A stretch of 64,000 bases of DNA from Teratosphaeria epicoccoides (taxonomy: Eukaryota > Ascomycota > Dothideomycetes > Mycosphaerellales > Teratosphaeriaceae): the NCBI GenBank assembly GCA_021401465.1, contig JADDMT010000066.1:1-64000 (forward strand), read 5' to 3'. Below the pieces are notes generated by a model that saw only the letters and a list, made by a program, of their open reading frames with translations, searched no databases and was not told where the DNA came from. Numbering within the stretch: position 1 is the first letter of the stretch; the number at the start of each line of letters is the position of its first letter. The translations under genes and the position numbers were made by a program. This document shows, piece after piece, positions 1 through 11,196 of the stretch.

Positions 1-482
1 GTGTCAGGAGTACTGTCCGGAGTACTATAGGATACAGGATCATGTAGGTCCTAAGTGCTATGAGTCATAGTACTGTCATGGGAGTACTATGAGTTATAGG
101 CATAGTCATAGAAGAAAGGATCTGTCATGTAAGGACAGATCCCTGGATCTATAGGGTTAGTCTACAGATCCATGGGCTTGCAAGGAAGAAGGGATCTGTC
201 ACGTGATAATAGACCCTTGGATCTATGGGGTTAGTCTACAGATCTACAGACACGGATCTGTCGGGTCTGTCAACAGATCTAACGGAGCTGCTCTGTCGCT
301 CTCTAGTATATAGGGGTAGCTTTAGGACAGGCAGTTAGGAGCTTCGTGCTCAATCTCAATTCAATCCTCTCTTGCTTAGAGGAGAGTCAGTTACAAGGTT
401 AACTGCTATTGTCGATATTCTTCACAGCTCCCGAGTCTAACACCTGGTCACCTTCCTGCTATTAGCACCTACCCTTATGACA
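1..482 (+). repeat. 5' LTR of G1 (first 8 bases outside window)
   Basis: It matches the direct repeat at 4593-5081 almost base for base and ends in CTTATGACA. It carries repeated GGATCTGTC / ACAGATC motifs and a TAGTATATAGGG stretch near 304-312 that could serve as the TATA region of the element promoter (inference). Confidence 0.93.
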
Positions 483-3400
483 ATATCGACAAAACGCTAG
501 CTAGGGCCTTAATAGATTCAGGATATACTGGAATCTTCATGACGCCCAAGTTCGCCAGGACAGCTAGGATAAAGCTACAGGCGAAGACAAATGCTTTCTC
601 GCTATAAGCGATTAATAGAAAGCCGGTTATGTACAACTAAGGAGTAGTTGACGAAGAGACTAAGATGATGCCTCTGCGGATAGGACGCTACTAAGAGATG
701 CTCTAGTTCGACATCACGGAGTCACTAGGCTCGGATGTAGTACTAGGGTTACTATGGCTAAGAAACGCTAACCCCTATATCGACTAGAAGAATGAGAGGA
801 TCTAGTTCCTAGAACTCTCAAGATCGATACCTCTACCTATAGTGCATGACGTACTAGGCAAGATCGAAATATGTGCTATGACTTCAAGCGAGATAGTAGC
901 TGCTATTAAGGATCTAGAACAGGAAGTACACGTCCTATAGGTCAAAGCAACGTAATCGGAAGTCAAGGTCAAATTCATAGTTCCCGATAAGTATAAAGAG
1001 TTCGCTACTCTTTTTAAGGAAGAACCTAACTAAGAAGCTCTGCTAGAACACTAGGAGTAGGACTACAGGATACCCTTACTCCCTAGTAAGACACTAACGA
1101 AGCAATTAGTTCGCCTGTTATTAGCGGCGAAACTAGAGATTCTCCGGAAGTACCTAGAAGACAACCTCTAGAAAGGCTTCATCCGCAAGTCGTAGTCCCT
1201 AGCCGGATATCTAATCCTGTTTGTACCTAAGGGGGAAGATAACTAGCGACTCTACGTAGATTATCGTAGATTAAACAACATCATGATAAAGAATAGTTAT
1301 CCGCTTCCTTTGCTCTTAGAATTACAGGACCGCCTACAAGGAGCAATGTAGTTCTTAAAGTTCGACATACCTAGAGTGTATAACCGAATTCGAATTAAGG
1401 AAGGCGAAGAATAGAAGACTATGTTCCGAACTAGGTTTAGACACTACAAGTATATAGTCATGCTATTTAGGTTGACAAACGCCCTAGCTACATAGTAGGC
1501 ATTTATTAACAACGTACTACGAGAGTACCTTGACGTCTTTGTAGTTGTATACCTAGACGACATCCTCGTCTATTCCCGGACGATCGAAGAGCATAGGACT
1601 TACGTGCGTAAGGTACTTTAGAAGCTCTAGGATTACTAGCTAAAGGTCAAGCCGCAGAAGAGCGAGTTTCATAAGCAGGAAGTATAATTCCTTAGCTACG
1701 TAGTAGCATAGAATAGAATCAAGATAGACACTAAGAAAGTCTAGGTTGTAAAAGAGTAGCCTACGCTAACTAATGTTAAGGAAGTATAGTCCTTCCTTAG
1801 ATTCGCTAACTTCTACAGGAGATTTGTAGCAAACTATTCGAAGATCATGGCACTACTTACGACTCTTACTACGAAGGATACACTATTCGTATAGGACGAC
1901 GCCTAACGGAATGCCTTCGAGGAACTTAAGCGACGATTTACAGATCAGCTAATCTTACTTGTGTTCGACCTAGATAAGCCTATCATAGTCGAAACAGATG
2001 CCTCTGACGTAGTACTCAGGGCATACTTAAGTCAACTAGGACCGAGTAGACGACTACAGCTAGTCGCCTACTACTCGAGGAAATTGTCTAGACTAGAACT
2101 CTGTTATGACGTCTACAACAAAGAACTTCTAGCTATAGTAGACACCTACAAGGCCTAGCGAGTCTACTTAGAAGGTTCTAAGCACTAGGTCATAGTCTAC
2201 ACAGACCATGAGAACTTGCAATACTTCATAACGACGAAAGAGTTAAACTAACGACAGGTTTAGTAGAGCGAGGAGCTCTCTAGTTTTAACTGCAAGATCG
2301 TCTATTGCAAGGGGACCGATAACGCACGCGCCGATGTACTTAGCTACTAGACAGACTACATAAAGGGCGTAAAGCAGGAGAAACATGCTGTTCTCTAGGA
2401 AAATAGCAATAGCACGCTAGGAGTTAACTAACTCGCGGCCATGACTGTCACATAGACTAGTGAATTTCAGGACGACCTGAAGAACGCGCTAATCCATGAC
2501 CTAACTACACTCGCTGTCCGCGACGACATTGATAGACAGGAGGATTAGGAAGACGAAGACAGAATCCTTCTATTTTAAGGATTAGTATACATGCTAATGT
2601 CTTTATAATCGGAACTACTACGCCTCTAACATGACGTACCTTAGGCAGGACACCTAGGAGTATCTAAAATAAAGCAAATTCTCTAACAAGAATATTACTT
2701 CCCTAGGATGAGCAAGGCAATCGAGGACTACGTCCGTTAATGTGTAACTTGCTAACGAAGTAAGCATAACTGTTACAAACTATATAGGCTACTACGACTA
2801 CTTAAGGTACCTTAACGGCCATGGGAATCGCTCGCCATGGATTTTATCGTTAAACTACCTTAGTCAAGAGAACCCGCTACTAATGAGTTCTTCGACAGGA
2901 TCATAGTAGTAGTCGACTAATTCACTAAGTTTAGGAAGTTTATCCCTTACTGCGAAGACTTTAAGACTAAAGATATCGCGCATGTCTTCATTAAATGGGT
3001 AGTAGCACTACACGGCATGCTATAGGACCTAGTAACGGATCGAGGATCCGTATTTACCTCTAACTTCTAGAGAGCCCTAATGAGACAATTCTAGGTCAAA
3101 CATCGACTAAGTACTTCCTTCTACCCTTAGACGGATAGACAGACAGAACGCCTAAATCAGACGTTAGAATAGTACCTTCGATCCTATGTGAATAGGGACT
3201 AGAACAACTAGGTAGAGTTGTTGCTAATAGCACAACTCGCGTATAATAGTACGCTAGTAGAGTCAATAGGACTCTCGCCATTTCAGATGGTTTATAGATT
3301 AGCTATAGAAGACATTCTGGACGTCTTAGCTAGTAATCCGAACCTAGTAGCACTCAGACAAGTAGAACATCTACGCTGACTACAAACAGAAGCATGACTC

Positions 3401-3898
3401 GACCTGTAGTTCTATTAGCAGAACATGGCACAGTACGCGAATCGTAAGAGAATTAAGGGACTAATTCTAAAGGAGGGGGACAAGGTGTATCTCCTCCGCC
3501 GTCACATCAAATTAGACAAGCCGAGTAAAAAACTAGACGCTGTAAAACTAGGACTATTTAGGATCAAGGCTAAGAAGGGACTAGTTAATTTTGAGTTACA
3601 GCTACCCGAGCAGATGAGAATACACCCGGTGTTCTATGTCTCTCTACTAGAACAAGTAGCGCTAGACGCCGCACTACAATTAGAACCCTTACTACTCGAC
3701 CCTGAAGTAGAAGAACTAGAGTACACTGTCGAGAGGATTATCGACACTTGCTAGCAGGACAGACAGCGAGAGTACTGAGTAAAATGGGAAGGATATAGGA
3801 GTACCGAGAACACCTAGGAACCCCTAGAACATCTGCGAAACTATTAGTAAAAGATACGAAGTTTCGAGAAAGGAACGAACCTAGGAAGAAGATCCTAA
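483..3898 (+). pseudogene. pol: RIPed pol of G1: protease, RT, RNase H, integrase, chromodomain
   Basis: One reading frame runs the whole length with stops at Gln or Trp positions. In order: retropepsin with LIDSG (Asp at 515), reverse transcriptase with YLDDILVYS (1550-1576), RNase H beginning around IIVETDAS (about 1984), integrase with the D,D,E residues all intact (codons at 2915, 3038 and 3146), and a C-terminal chromodomain with VKWEGYRSTEN (about 3779-3811) and EPLEHLRN. The chromodomain places it among chromoviruses, whose chromodomain directs integration to marked chromatin. Protease, RT and chromodomain codons share the same position modulo 3, so no frameshift is needed inside pol. 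The TAA at 3896-3898 is either the true stop or a RIPed CAA. No product can be made because of the many stops. Confidence 0.92.
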
Positions 3899-4513
3899 GC
3901 CACGACTAGACTCCTGCGGGACGCCGTCGACCGGCTCGGCTATCACGCCATCCAGGAAACCCTAATATGAGGAGTTAGCGAAACCCTCTATTGCGCTCCA
4001 TGTCGTAGGACTAAGAGCGAGACCCGCGGAAGGATCTAGGTCAAGAAGAAACCCGGCCTGCGCAAGAGCTTGTTCCTCGGCCTCCTCCTCCCTGATCTCG
4101 CGCTCCTCGAGAGCGCGACCATCTTCGACCTCCTAGTCGACTGCGTCTAACTGTTTTCGAAGACGCATCTCCTTCGCATGCGCCTCTAGCATCTTCTGCG
4201 AAGCTTCGGCTAGGACTACCTTCGCACGATCGAGATCGGCAATTAGTCTTTTCCGCTAATCGCCTAACTTCTTCTATTTGACCTCTGTTACCTTCGCGTC
4301 GCAACTCCGACAGTTGCTAAAGTGACATTGCGAACATTTCCCCGAGGAAATGTGTACCCGACAGACGAGCTTTAGCTCTTAACACCGAGTACAGGACTTC
4401 ATGCTATCCTGGCCCTGACGATAGATTCGATTCGCGCGGCGTTTGCGTTTCTGCGTTAAAGGGGCGTCAGTGTCTAGAATGACACAAGGTAGTAATGTAG
4501 AAAGAGAAGACAT
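3893..4513 (-). pseudogene. Antisense Zn2Cys6-like/coiled-coil ORF of G1 (206 codons)
   Basis: It lies on the strand opposite pol, between pol and the 3' LTR, tail to tail with pol. The ATG is at 4513-4511. A Lys/Arg-rich stretch at residues 22-29 precedes cysteines at 41, 44, 51, 60, 63, 68 and 71, spaced C-x2-C-x6-C-x8-C-x2-C-x4-C-x2-C, close to a fungal Zn2Cys6 binuclear cluster. Residues of about 80-150 are Lys/Glu/Leu-rich and look like a coiled coil, and the end is acidic. In copies G3 and G5 the frame ends at TGA/TAA after 206 codons; in G1 the equivalent codon is GGA. Stops inside the frame are all at likely Gln or Trp codons. A DNA-binding dimer is inferred, not shown. I do not recognise a named gene. 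Confidence 0.7.
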
Positions 4514-4592
4514 TACAGTTTGAAAGAAGAAACCAGAGAAACCCCGCACTAATGAGGTAGCTCAGGGACGAGCTAGACTAAGAGGGGGATAG

Positions 4593-5081
4593 TGTCATGA
4601 GTGTCAGGAGTACTGTCCGGAGTACTATAGGATACAGGATCATGTAGGTCCTAAGTGCTATGAGTCATAGTACTATCATGGGAGTACTATGAGTTATAGG
4701 CATAGTCATAGAAGAAAGGATCTATCATATAAGGATAGATCCCCGGATCTGTAGGGTTAGTCTACAGATCTATAGGCCTATAAGGAAGAAGGGATCTGTC
4801 ACAGGATACTAGACCCTTAGATCTATAGGGTTAGTCTACAGATCTGTAGACATGGATCTGTCGGGTCTGTCGACAGATCTAACAGAGCTACTCTGTCTCT
4901 CTAGTATATAGGGATAGCTTTAGGACAGGCAGTTAGGAGCTTCGTGCTTAATCTTAATTTAATCCTCTCTTGCTTAGAGGAGAGTCAGTTACAAGGTTAA
5001 CTACTATTGTCGATATTCTTCATAGCTCTACGAGTCTAACACCTAATCCCCTTCCTGCTATCGGCACCTACCCTTATGACA
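4593..5081 (+). repeat. 3' LTR of G1
   Basis: It starts TGTCATGAG and ends CTTATGACA, giving imperfect terminal inverted repeats bounded by TG..CA. A polypurine tract (AGAGGGGGATAG, 4581-4592) directly precedes it, as expected for priming of plus-strand DNA synthesis. Confidence 0.94.
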
Positions 5082-5761
5082 TCTAGCTCTAGTTTGCAAG
5101 GCAGTTTGCAACCTAATCGATAATCATAGCTATAAGGGCTAGGTCGATAGTTAGGGTTAGCTGCGGTCCCTATACAGGGGGCCTATTACCTTATCTACTA
5201 TGTAATTAGCCTCTAGTAGAACCGTCGCTTAATGTAGTGTCACTTACAGGGGGTACTTCTATAGGCTAGTTACTTAGGCTAGCTTCGCTATTGTAGGCGC
5301 TTAGGATAGCGCTCGCTATGTGTTAGTTACAAGTACGTAGTACTCTAGACATATTGTAGTATTCTCTGCTAGACTATAAAGCAGGGAGGAGAAAGCAGAA
5401 CTAATATAGATATATATGCTATATAATATGAAAATATCTCGTAGTATGACAGAGTAATCTAACCTTTTAATAGGTACAAGATAGCGCTGCTTTCTACTTA
5501 TCGCAGAGGTAGCGCTAAGGGTGCTTATAACCCCTGACGCCCCTTAATTAGGGAAAGCATGTCTGAGCCTATCCCCGTAGAGGTATCGTAGAGTTAGCGA
5601 CATAGGGGCATCCTACGTCAACTATTAATCCTACTTAGACAACATATAAGCTAACGTATATAAGAAGGACCCCCTTACTATGTGTAGTAGGGTCACTACA
5701 TGCTAAGAGTAGGCATTAGAACCTATGCGGCTCTAATAGCCCCCTAGTATTAACCGTATTA
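5082..5761 (-). mobile_element. Family A chromovirus fragment A3 (5' end only)
   Basis: It matches the 5' ends of A1 and A2. It is a minus-strand element whose 5' LTR (5402-5761) is followed on the minus strand by about 270 bp of leader and the first 15 or so codons of gag (start at 5127; the ATG itself reads ATG on the minus strand). It is cut at 5082 by the 3' LTR of G1, so the rest of A3 should lie left of the window if G1 inserted into it. RIP is evident. Confidence 0.85.
5402..5761 (-). repeat. LTR of family A, copy A3 (360 bp)
   Basis: It has the same 360-bp length as the four other family A LTRs at 34233, 42042, 44927 and 52735. The termini read TAATA..TATT(A), which RIP would produce from TGATA..TATCA. 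Confidence 0.88.
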
Positions 5762-7170
5762 GCAGAGGACTCTTCTCTATTATCCCCCTACCTAAACATA
5801 ACACGAAGGTATAATCAAAGTTCCGGGAGAGTATGCTAGTCATGTAAACGTTATCTTGCATAGTCTTTAATTAGTATAACTAAGACTAGGAAAATACTTT
5901 TAAGGCTAGTTAACTATAGACTTAACATAGACTATAAGGTAGTCTATTACTACGCTCGCGTTTGACGAGGAGGCGACTATTACAAGTAGGAGTAGTCTTC
6001 ATATAATGCTTAAGGCTCTAATTAGCAAACTATCTCATAGTAGGCTTACACTTACGCTACTCTTATATAACATCTGTCTTAGTAGCTAGGTAGTAGACCC
6101 CTAGGTTAGGCTTTATTAAGGCTAATGTTAGAACCTAGTACTATATGTTAGCTAATAATGCTAGGCTAAAATACATGTATCGAGTAACAAAGACAGAGTA
6201 ATGTTAGAAGCTAGCTTTCTCTACTATAGTAAGCATATCCTTCCTTTAGAGAATTCGACCTGTCCTCTAAACCTAGTCCTTAGTAGCGTCATAGCTGCAT
6301 ACCTCTTAACAAGAAGTACTATAGCCCATTAATAAGGACGCAGATTAGCGGCAGTAAATATGTAGGACTATCCTTACAAGTCTGCCTAGTCTACGTACAT
6401 TTGAGATAGCTAACTAAGTGTTTAAAGTAGGCGTTTATATCTGACGCCTACTTAGCTTATAATCCTCTAGGACTTCCTACTCCTGCTTCTACTAGACATA
6501 GCGCCTTGTAGCTAGCATCCTCTAAATTAAGCGAGCCTAAACTAAGGGTAAGTAGTTAAGCATTATGTTAGCTAAGTCTAGACTCTAAGTATTAGACAGA
6601 CGAGGAATTTCTCTTACCTTACGTACTAGTGTCTATAGTCTAAGGACATTTAGACTACTGTTAGGGTAGTACCTAGGAACCTGACATTACTCTTAATACC
6701 TTAGCTGCAGACAAGGGATTTTCATCCTACATAATAGCCTGTAGTATCTTAGCTAGCTTTATTAGAGTAGGCGTTAAGCCTCTAATATGTAAGCCTTGTT
6801 TCCCTAGACTAAGGAAATCTGCCTAGTTGACTTGCTAATAGCTCCTATTAGGACTATAACTACTAACGCCTACACTATACTATAAGTCTCTACTCGCGAC
6901 AACGGAATCCTCTAATTAGTTTTACTCGTAACAATAATTAGCATTGCTTGTAACATGCGCGGTTAATTATTTTCAAGCTCTGCTATCTCTCGGAGCTATT
7001 ATATCTAGATTAACATTACTTTCTAAGTGTCACTTACGAGAATTGTTTAAGACCTTATTCTTAACAGTAATCATGAAGGTCTTGCTAGGGAACAAAGACT
7101 ATCGCTTTAAGGCCTAAGGAACATGATTAGTCGATCAGATTAACGCATGCTAATCGCCTCTAGTAAATCT
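5762..7170. other. Unidentified RIPed repeat DNA
   Basis: No LTR, RT or transposase motif was recognised. TpA is in excess and stops are almost only TAA/TAG, so this was repeated sequence. A minus-strand frame through about 6950-6440 can be read with only RIP-type stops but resembles nothing I know. The RIP texture ends near 7100-7200. Confidence 0.5.
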
Positions 7171-8590
7171 GCGAGATGGATTCACGACTGCCCTTAGCTA
7201 TGTCCGCAATGAGGGGCAGCGAGAGCAATTGTGTCTAGGCCTGAAGCGACATGCCCGGTACGTCAAAAGCTAGTGCCGCAGGTAAGGAGGATGTTTGTGA
7301 CCTATGGCGTTAGCCGTATGCAGGCTATTTATCCACGTAGACCGCAGAACGCAATCGTTGTCTTTCTGCAAGTTAAGCACCGCCTATCGGGTGCTCCGAT
7401 GACTCGAGTTAAGCTCGCAAGCTGGTTAGCCTGCCCGCCAGATGCTCGAAGGAGATCCATCGATACCTTTTGCCCAGGAGGCTGCCCACCGAGCCCCAAA
7501 AGCCTGAGGACTTTGTGACTTTGCGAAGCCGAGATCTTGAATTGCGGCTAGCCTGACCCTTGCTGATGTGAAACAATATCCTGAACATCGTCACAGCAAA
7601 CCCCTCAGCAGCATCCACGTCCTCCAAGCTGTATGACCGCAACCTCCCCGATCCGAGTGTCTGGCCGGGTCTCCAGAGTCCTATGTCAGGAGCGTCCACA
7701 GGGGCAAATGGCGCTAGTCGTCTATCCTATCCTCATCTTTCTGTGATATTGTGCGCCAGCAGGGACCCTGTGCCATTGCAACAGGAGGTTAGTCTATTAC
7801 GAGGCTGGCAAAGATCTCATCATGCGAAGCCTCAAAGAATCCTTCATGCAACCAGAGAGCTTCAATACTTGCTTGGTCTTCGGGGATCCACTAGTGATCC
7901 ATAGCTGCAAGACTGCAGAGCTGGCGATTAAGAGTGCATTGCAAAAAGTCGTACGCAGGATGCTTTACCTGTTCGGCTCACGGACGTTCTGCTGCCGTTC
8001 GCATGTCGAGCTAGACATACCTTTCAGTTGCCGCCATACTCCATGCCTTCTCTATCCCGAGGCCTTCATGTGTACGACAGCTGACAAGCGATGGTCTGAT
8101 GAACGGCCAGCCTATGTCCCGTCCATGCTGAGGTTACCAAAGATAGCTTGCAGCTACCTTGATTGTAGTAATGGCAATGAAATGGAACGGACACCGGGTA
8201 CATGAAGCCGTAGACATCTCGACTGCATTGCTCGGCTCACGCTTCTGTATTCTTACGCCTCTTGGAGAACTGCAAGCGAAGCTGTGTATCGCACCTCGCT
8301 GTATGTCGCATCTCGTCCGGCTCAAGCATGCTCTATAGGTGCCTACCTCATAATCAGCGCCACTTGACCAAAGTTCGCCTTTCGAGAGCCTAGAAGTTAG
8401 GAGGCTAGCACATCTGCGATGACGATTAGACTAGCACATGACTATGCCAATTCTTTTGTAGGCAATGCTGTTCTTGAGGCGCTAGGATGCTGCATTTGCA
8501 GTGTATGTCATTTACTGCTACTATCCTGCTTCGGCGCCTGATCGTTAGGAACAAGAGATTTTGCAGTGTATGTGAATAGCCGACGAGCTG
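7171..8590. other. Left part of non-RIPed island; no recognisable gene
   Basis: Composition changes abruptly here: CpA and TpG become common. Open frames exist on both strands, the longest being 7822-8205 (+, 127 codons, Cys-rich, no known motif). None has a start context, domain or intron pattern that I can support as a gene. Confidence 0.4.
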
Positions 8591-8599
8591 ATAGATCAC

Positions 8600-8766
8600 G
8601 CAGGTAGGCTCGTAGGTTGATAGGCTGATGAGCTGACGAGTGAAAGGATTGACCTTCCGGCAGGTGCGTTGATCGAATGGTAGACTGATCGATAGGTAGA
8701 TGGATCGATGGATGATGAATCGATAGTATATGGATCGGTAGGTAATGGATTGATAGGTGATGGAAC
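8600..8766. repeat. Degenerate GATN-rich simple repeat
   Basis: Imperfect tetranucleotide units such as GATC, GATG, GATA and TAGG follow each other for about 165 bp. The minus-strand open frame across it (His/Ile/Pro-rich) is a by-product of the repeat. Confidence 0.7.
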
Positions 8767-8849
8767 AATCACGACTCTAGTAACCTTAACAAAGCTCTTT
8801 TGGAAGGACTCTGAAAGGGGCGACTTCGGTCCATGCTAGAGGTCCTGAC

Positions 8850-9233
8850 TTGACGGTACACGACGGGGGCACCTGCCAAGGTCTAGGTGACAATTGCAAT
8901 GGACACAAAGACCACCAGAATCGCGCCCACCTAAGGGGCCTCTGGCAAAGAAGGCTACATTTACCTAGAGGTCTACGTCAACTGAAAAGCGTGGCACTCG
9001 CCGCAAAAAAGGCCATAGTCAAGGCTAAGGCTGTAGCATACGCACCCGCCATTAAAGGGAAGAAGACCGCCGTCGCAATAAAGAGTAATTTCGACCGTGC
9101 CGCGAGACGCCGAAGGCAGAGGTTTCGAAGCATGAGGCTCCGCCAAAGACAGTTGCATGGAAGAAGGCTGCCACTTCTCAGAGGAAAGCATAAGCGACTC
9201 CAGATGCTCGGGCGAGGCGATCGTGTTCTTTGA
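8850..9233 (+). pseudogene. Possible remnant of a Lys/Ala-rich basic protein
   Basis: The frame is rich in Ala/Lys runs (ALAAKKAIVKAKAVAYAP) followed by Arg-rich sequence. A second frame just downstream reads PKAEVSKHEAPPKTVAWKK before a stop. Two frames that each look coding for a short distance suggest a decayed, frameshifted basic protein. The family is not identified; it could equally be compositionally biased non-coding DNA. Confidence 0.25.
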
Positions 9234-9350
9234 ATGTCTTGCGGCGACGCTTGACGGGAGAGACGAACGGGGCGAGTGGCGGGTGCGAGGTCCATACAAT
9301 GTGTGGTAGCGATTCCTCGATGCGCGAAGCAGATTCAAGCGTGGGGTGCC

Positions 9351-9386
9351 GAGGACGGCGAGGACGGCGAGGACGGCGAGGACGAC
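9351..9386. repeat. 9-bp tandem repeat, 4 copies
   Basis: The unit GAGGACGGC is repeated four times; the last unit ends GAC. In frame it encodes Gly-Arg-Arg repeats (+) or Arg-Pro-Arg/Val-Leu-Ala repeats (-). Confidence 0.9.
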
Positions 9387-10590
9387 TGGGATGCCGGAGG
9401 TGGCGAGAATGACCAAGCTGTTGGGCATGGAGACGCTGAGAAGAGCTGAGTCGATTTGTCGGCAGCCCTTCCACTCAGCATGAAGGCGCCGGTCCTGTGA
9501 CGATCCAGCTCGAATGCGGCAAGCTCACATTCTATGCAGCAAGATGGCGGGGCCGTTCTCAACGCAGGTGCTAGATAGGGGAAGAAAGGGAAGTGGTGTC
9601 TCGCAGCTTGCGCAATCTTACGAACTTCGACGCTTGCCACTAGCCAGTGCCTCGAGGGTAGCACTCGGTTCTTAAGCTCCAGAGAATGCTCGCGCTTGTA
9701 CTCCTGTTGCTAAATGATTTACGCCTGTGCATTATGATGTCACGCTCGTCTCGACTTCGGGCTGCTAATCACAGGCTCGGAGTGCTTGGCGGTGCCAGAG
9801 AAGAAGCAGACCTGAAAGGATGTCATCTGGGCCTTCTCCTATCTCCGAAGCAGCTCATGCTGGCAGCCTAACGGCGTTCGCGACGTCCAGCTTGATAGTC
9901 ACGATGGGTGTTCGCCTGGGTGTGTACGGGTCTCTGCATTCATGGACATGGGAGAGTGTCCGCCTTCCATCACGATAGGCTGCGCAGCTTCACTGCCGCG
10001 GGCAAGGTTGACCGTGACTGTTCACTCCCTTCATGACTGCACAAATGCTCCGTGGCCTGGACGTTCCTTCTTCTTGATAAGCGTCTGATTTCACCTCAAT
10101 CCATGCCAGTCGCCTTAGCTCCACCTTGCAATGAGGGCGTTTCAGCGGCGACCACGCGGCTCGTCTAACATGACTCTGCTCCTCCATCACTGCCCTCCTC
10201 CTCCATCACCGCTCAGCTTGTCCACCTTCACGCGCCCCGCTCTTGCAATCCCAATGCACAGCGGCCTCTGCACTGCCGAGGTCGGCATGCTGAAGCAATC
10301 GATCGCGGCACGCTCCCTCACGAGCAGGGCATTGGAAGGATCTTCACTCGCGAGTAGCCATTCCCGGTTCCAAGCTGTACGCCCAAGAAATGGACCATCC
10401 ACCATGTGTTCCAGAATCTACGCGGGCCGCGATGCTGTACGCGATTTGCTGGGAGGGCGGCACAAGAGGTAGGAAAGAGCTACGAGCAGCTCTTGTCAAG
10501 GAAGCAGCGCCGCGTACGCCAGCCCCAGCATGGACCGACGTCTCTAGTGACACCGTGCAGTAGGTGGAAAACAAGTGGGGTTGACTATGT
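9387..10590. other. No supported gene
   Basis: Only short overlapping open frames on both strands occur here, without domain, intron or start evidence. The sequence is not RIPed and has no internal repeat that I can see. Confidence 0.4.
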
Positions 10591-10664
10591 GGCGGCTGAA
10601 CACCCCACGTGGCTAATGTGTTACATCGGCGGCTGAAAACCCCACGTGGCTAGGGTGTCACATC
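10591..10664. repeat. 37-bp tandem duplication, each copy with CCACGTGG
   Basis: Two adjacent 37-bp copies begin GGCGGCTGAA and end CACATC/TACATC. Each has a palindromic CCACGTGG core, a candidate bHLH (E-box/G-box) site. A partial third similarity lies just upstream. It could be the subterminal repeat of a DNA transposon rather than a regulatory element. Confidence 0.75.
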
Positions 10665-11196
10665 GAACCTGGAATTGTCGTTGCAAATTTATCACTTGGC
10701 ACGAAATCTTCCCTCCACATTCGGTCGCTTGACGGTGGTGATTATGTCGAGTCGAAAGGAATGCAAGCGATCAGTTAATGACATCGGAGAAAGTTCATGT
10801 TTGGGAGGGGACCCGAAGACTATGAACCGAGCAGAAGGGACAGAACTATGAGCTGCCCAAAATAACATGGTGTGGTCCGGCGCTGGCATCACAGACAGAT
10901 CGCTATGTCCTGTCTCCATCGTGCGTCACATCATCACCCTTCCCCTTCGACATGCCCACCTGCGGCAAATGAAAAAGCAAGATGGACTCGCACAGTATCC
11001 TCCTTTCCTTCTTTCCAATCAAGTTACGATCATCATAACTATTTATATCATGATCCTTACCGGTTCCCGGAGCCATCCAACAAATGGGATTTCGCTCGTC
11101 ACAATATCATGTCGTGACAAGCGCACTGAGTCAACCTGCGTCTGTCAAGAGCTTCTGCTCTCACCCAGCCAGTCGGGTTGAAACACCTTAGCCGCG
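10665..11196. other. No supported gene
   Basis: Non-RIPed sequence with short overlapping frames only. I see no domain, repeat or promoter that I can defend. Confidence 0.4.

Larger units (their letters stand above)
1..5081 (+). mobile_element. Ty3/gypsy chromovirus copy G1, RIPed, gag deleted
   Basis: This is an LTR retrotransposon with order LTR, protease, reverse transcriptase, RNase H, integrase, chromodomain, antisense ORF, polypurine tract, LTR. Its left LTR begins at base 1 without the first 8 bases of the LTR (TGTCATGA), so the left edge and target duplication lie outside the window. The sequence right after the left LTR is already the protease region; the gag found in G3, G4 and G5 is absent. 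The right end abuts a family A fragment, so G1 appears to be inserted in that element. RIP-type stops run throughout, so it cannot be autonomous. Confidence 0.93.

Noticed and set aside
3096..3281. Minus-strand frame inside the integrase of G1, repeated at 53459-53644 and on + at 58272-58469
   Set aside because: It is the complement of integrase coding sequence and recurs only because the element recurs; no independent coding signal.
5082..5400. Independent gene next to G1
   Set aside because: It matches the leader and gag start of A1 and A2, so it is the truncated A3 element.
8508..8768. His/Ile/Pro-rich minus-strand frame
   Set aside because: It is produced by the GATN-rich simple repeat.
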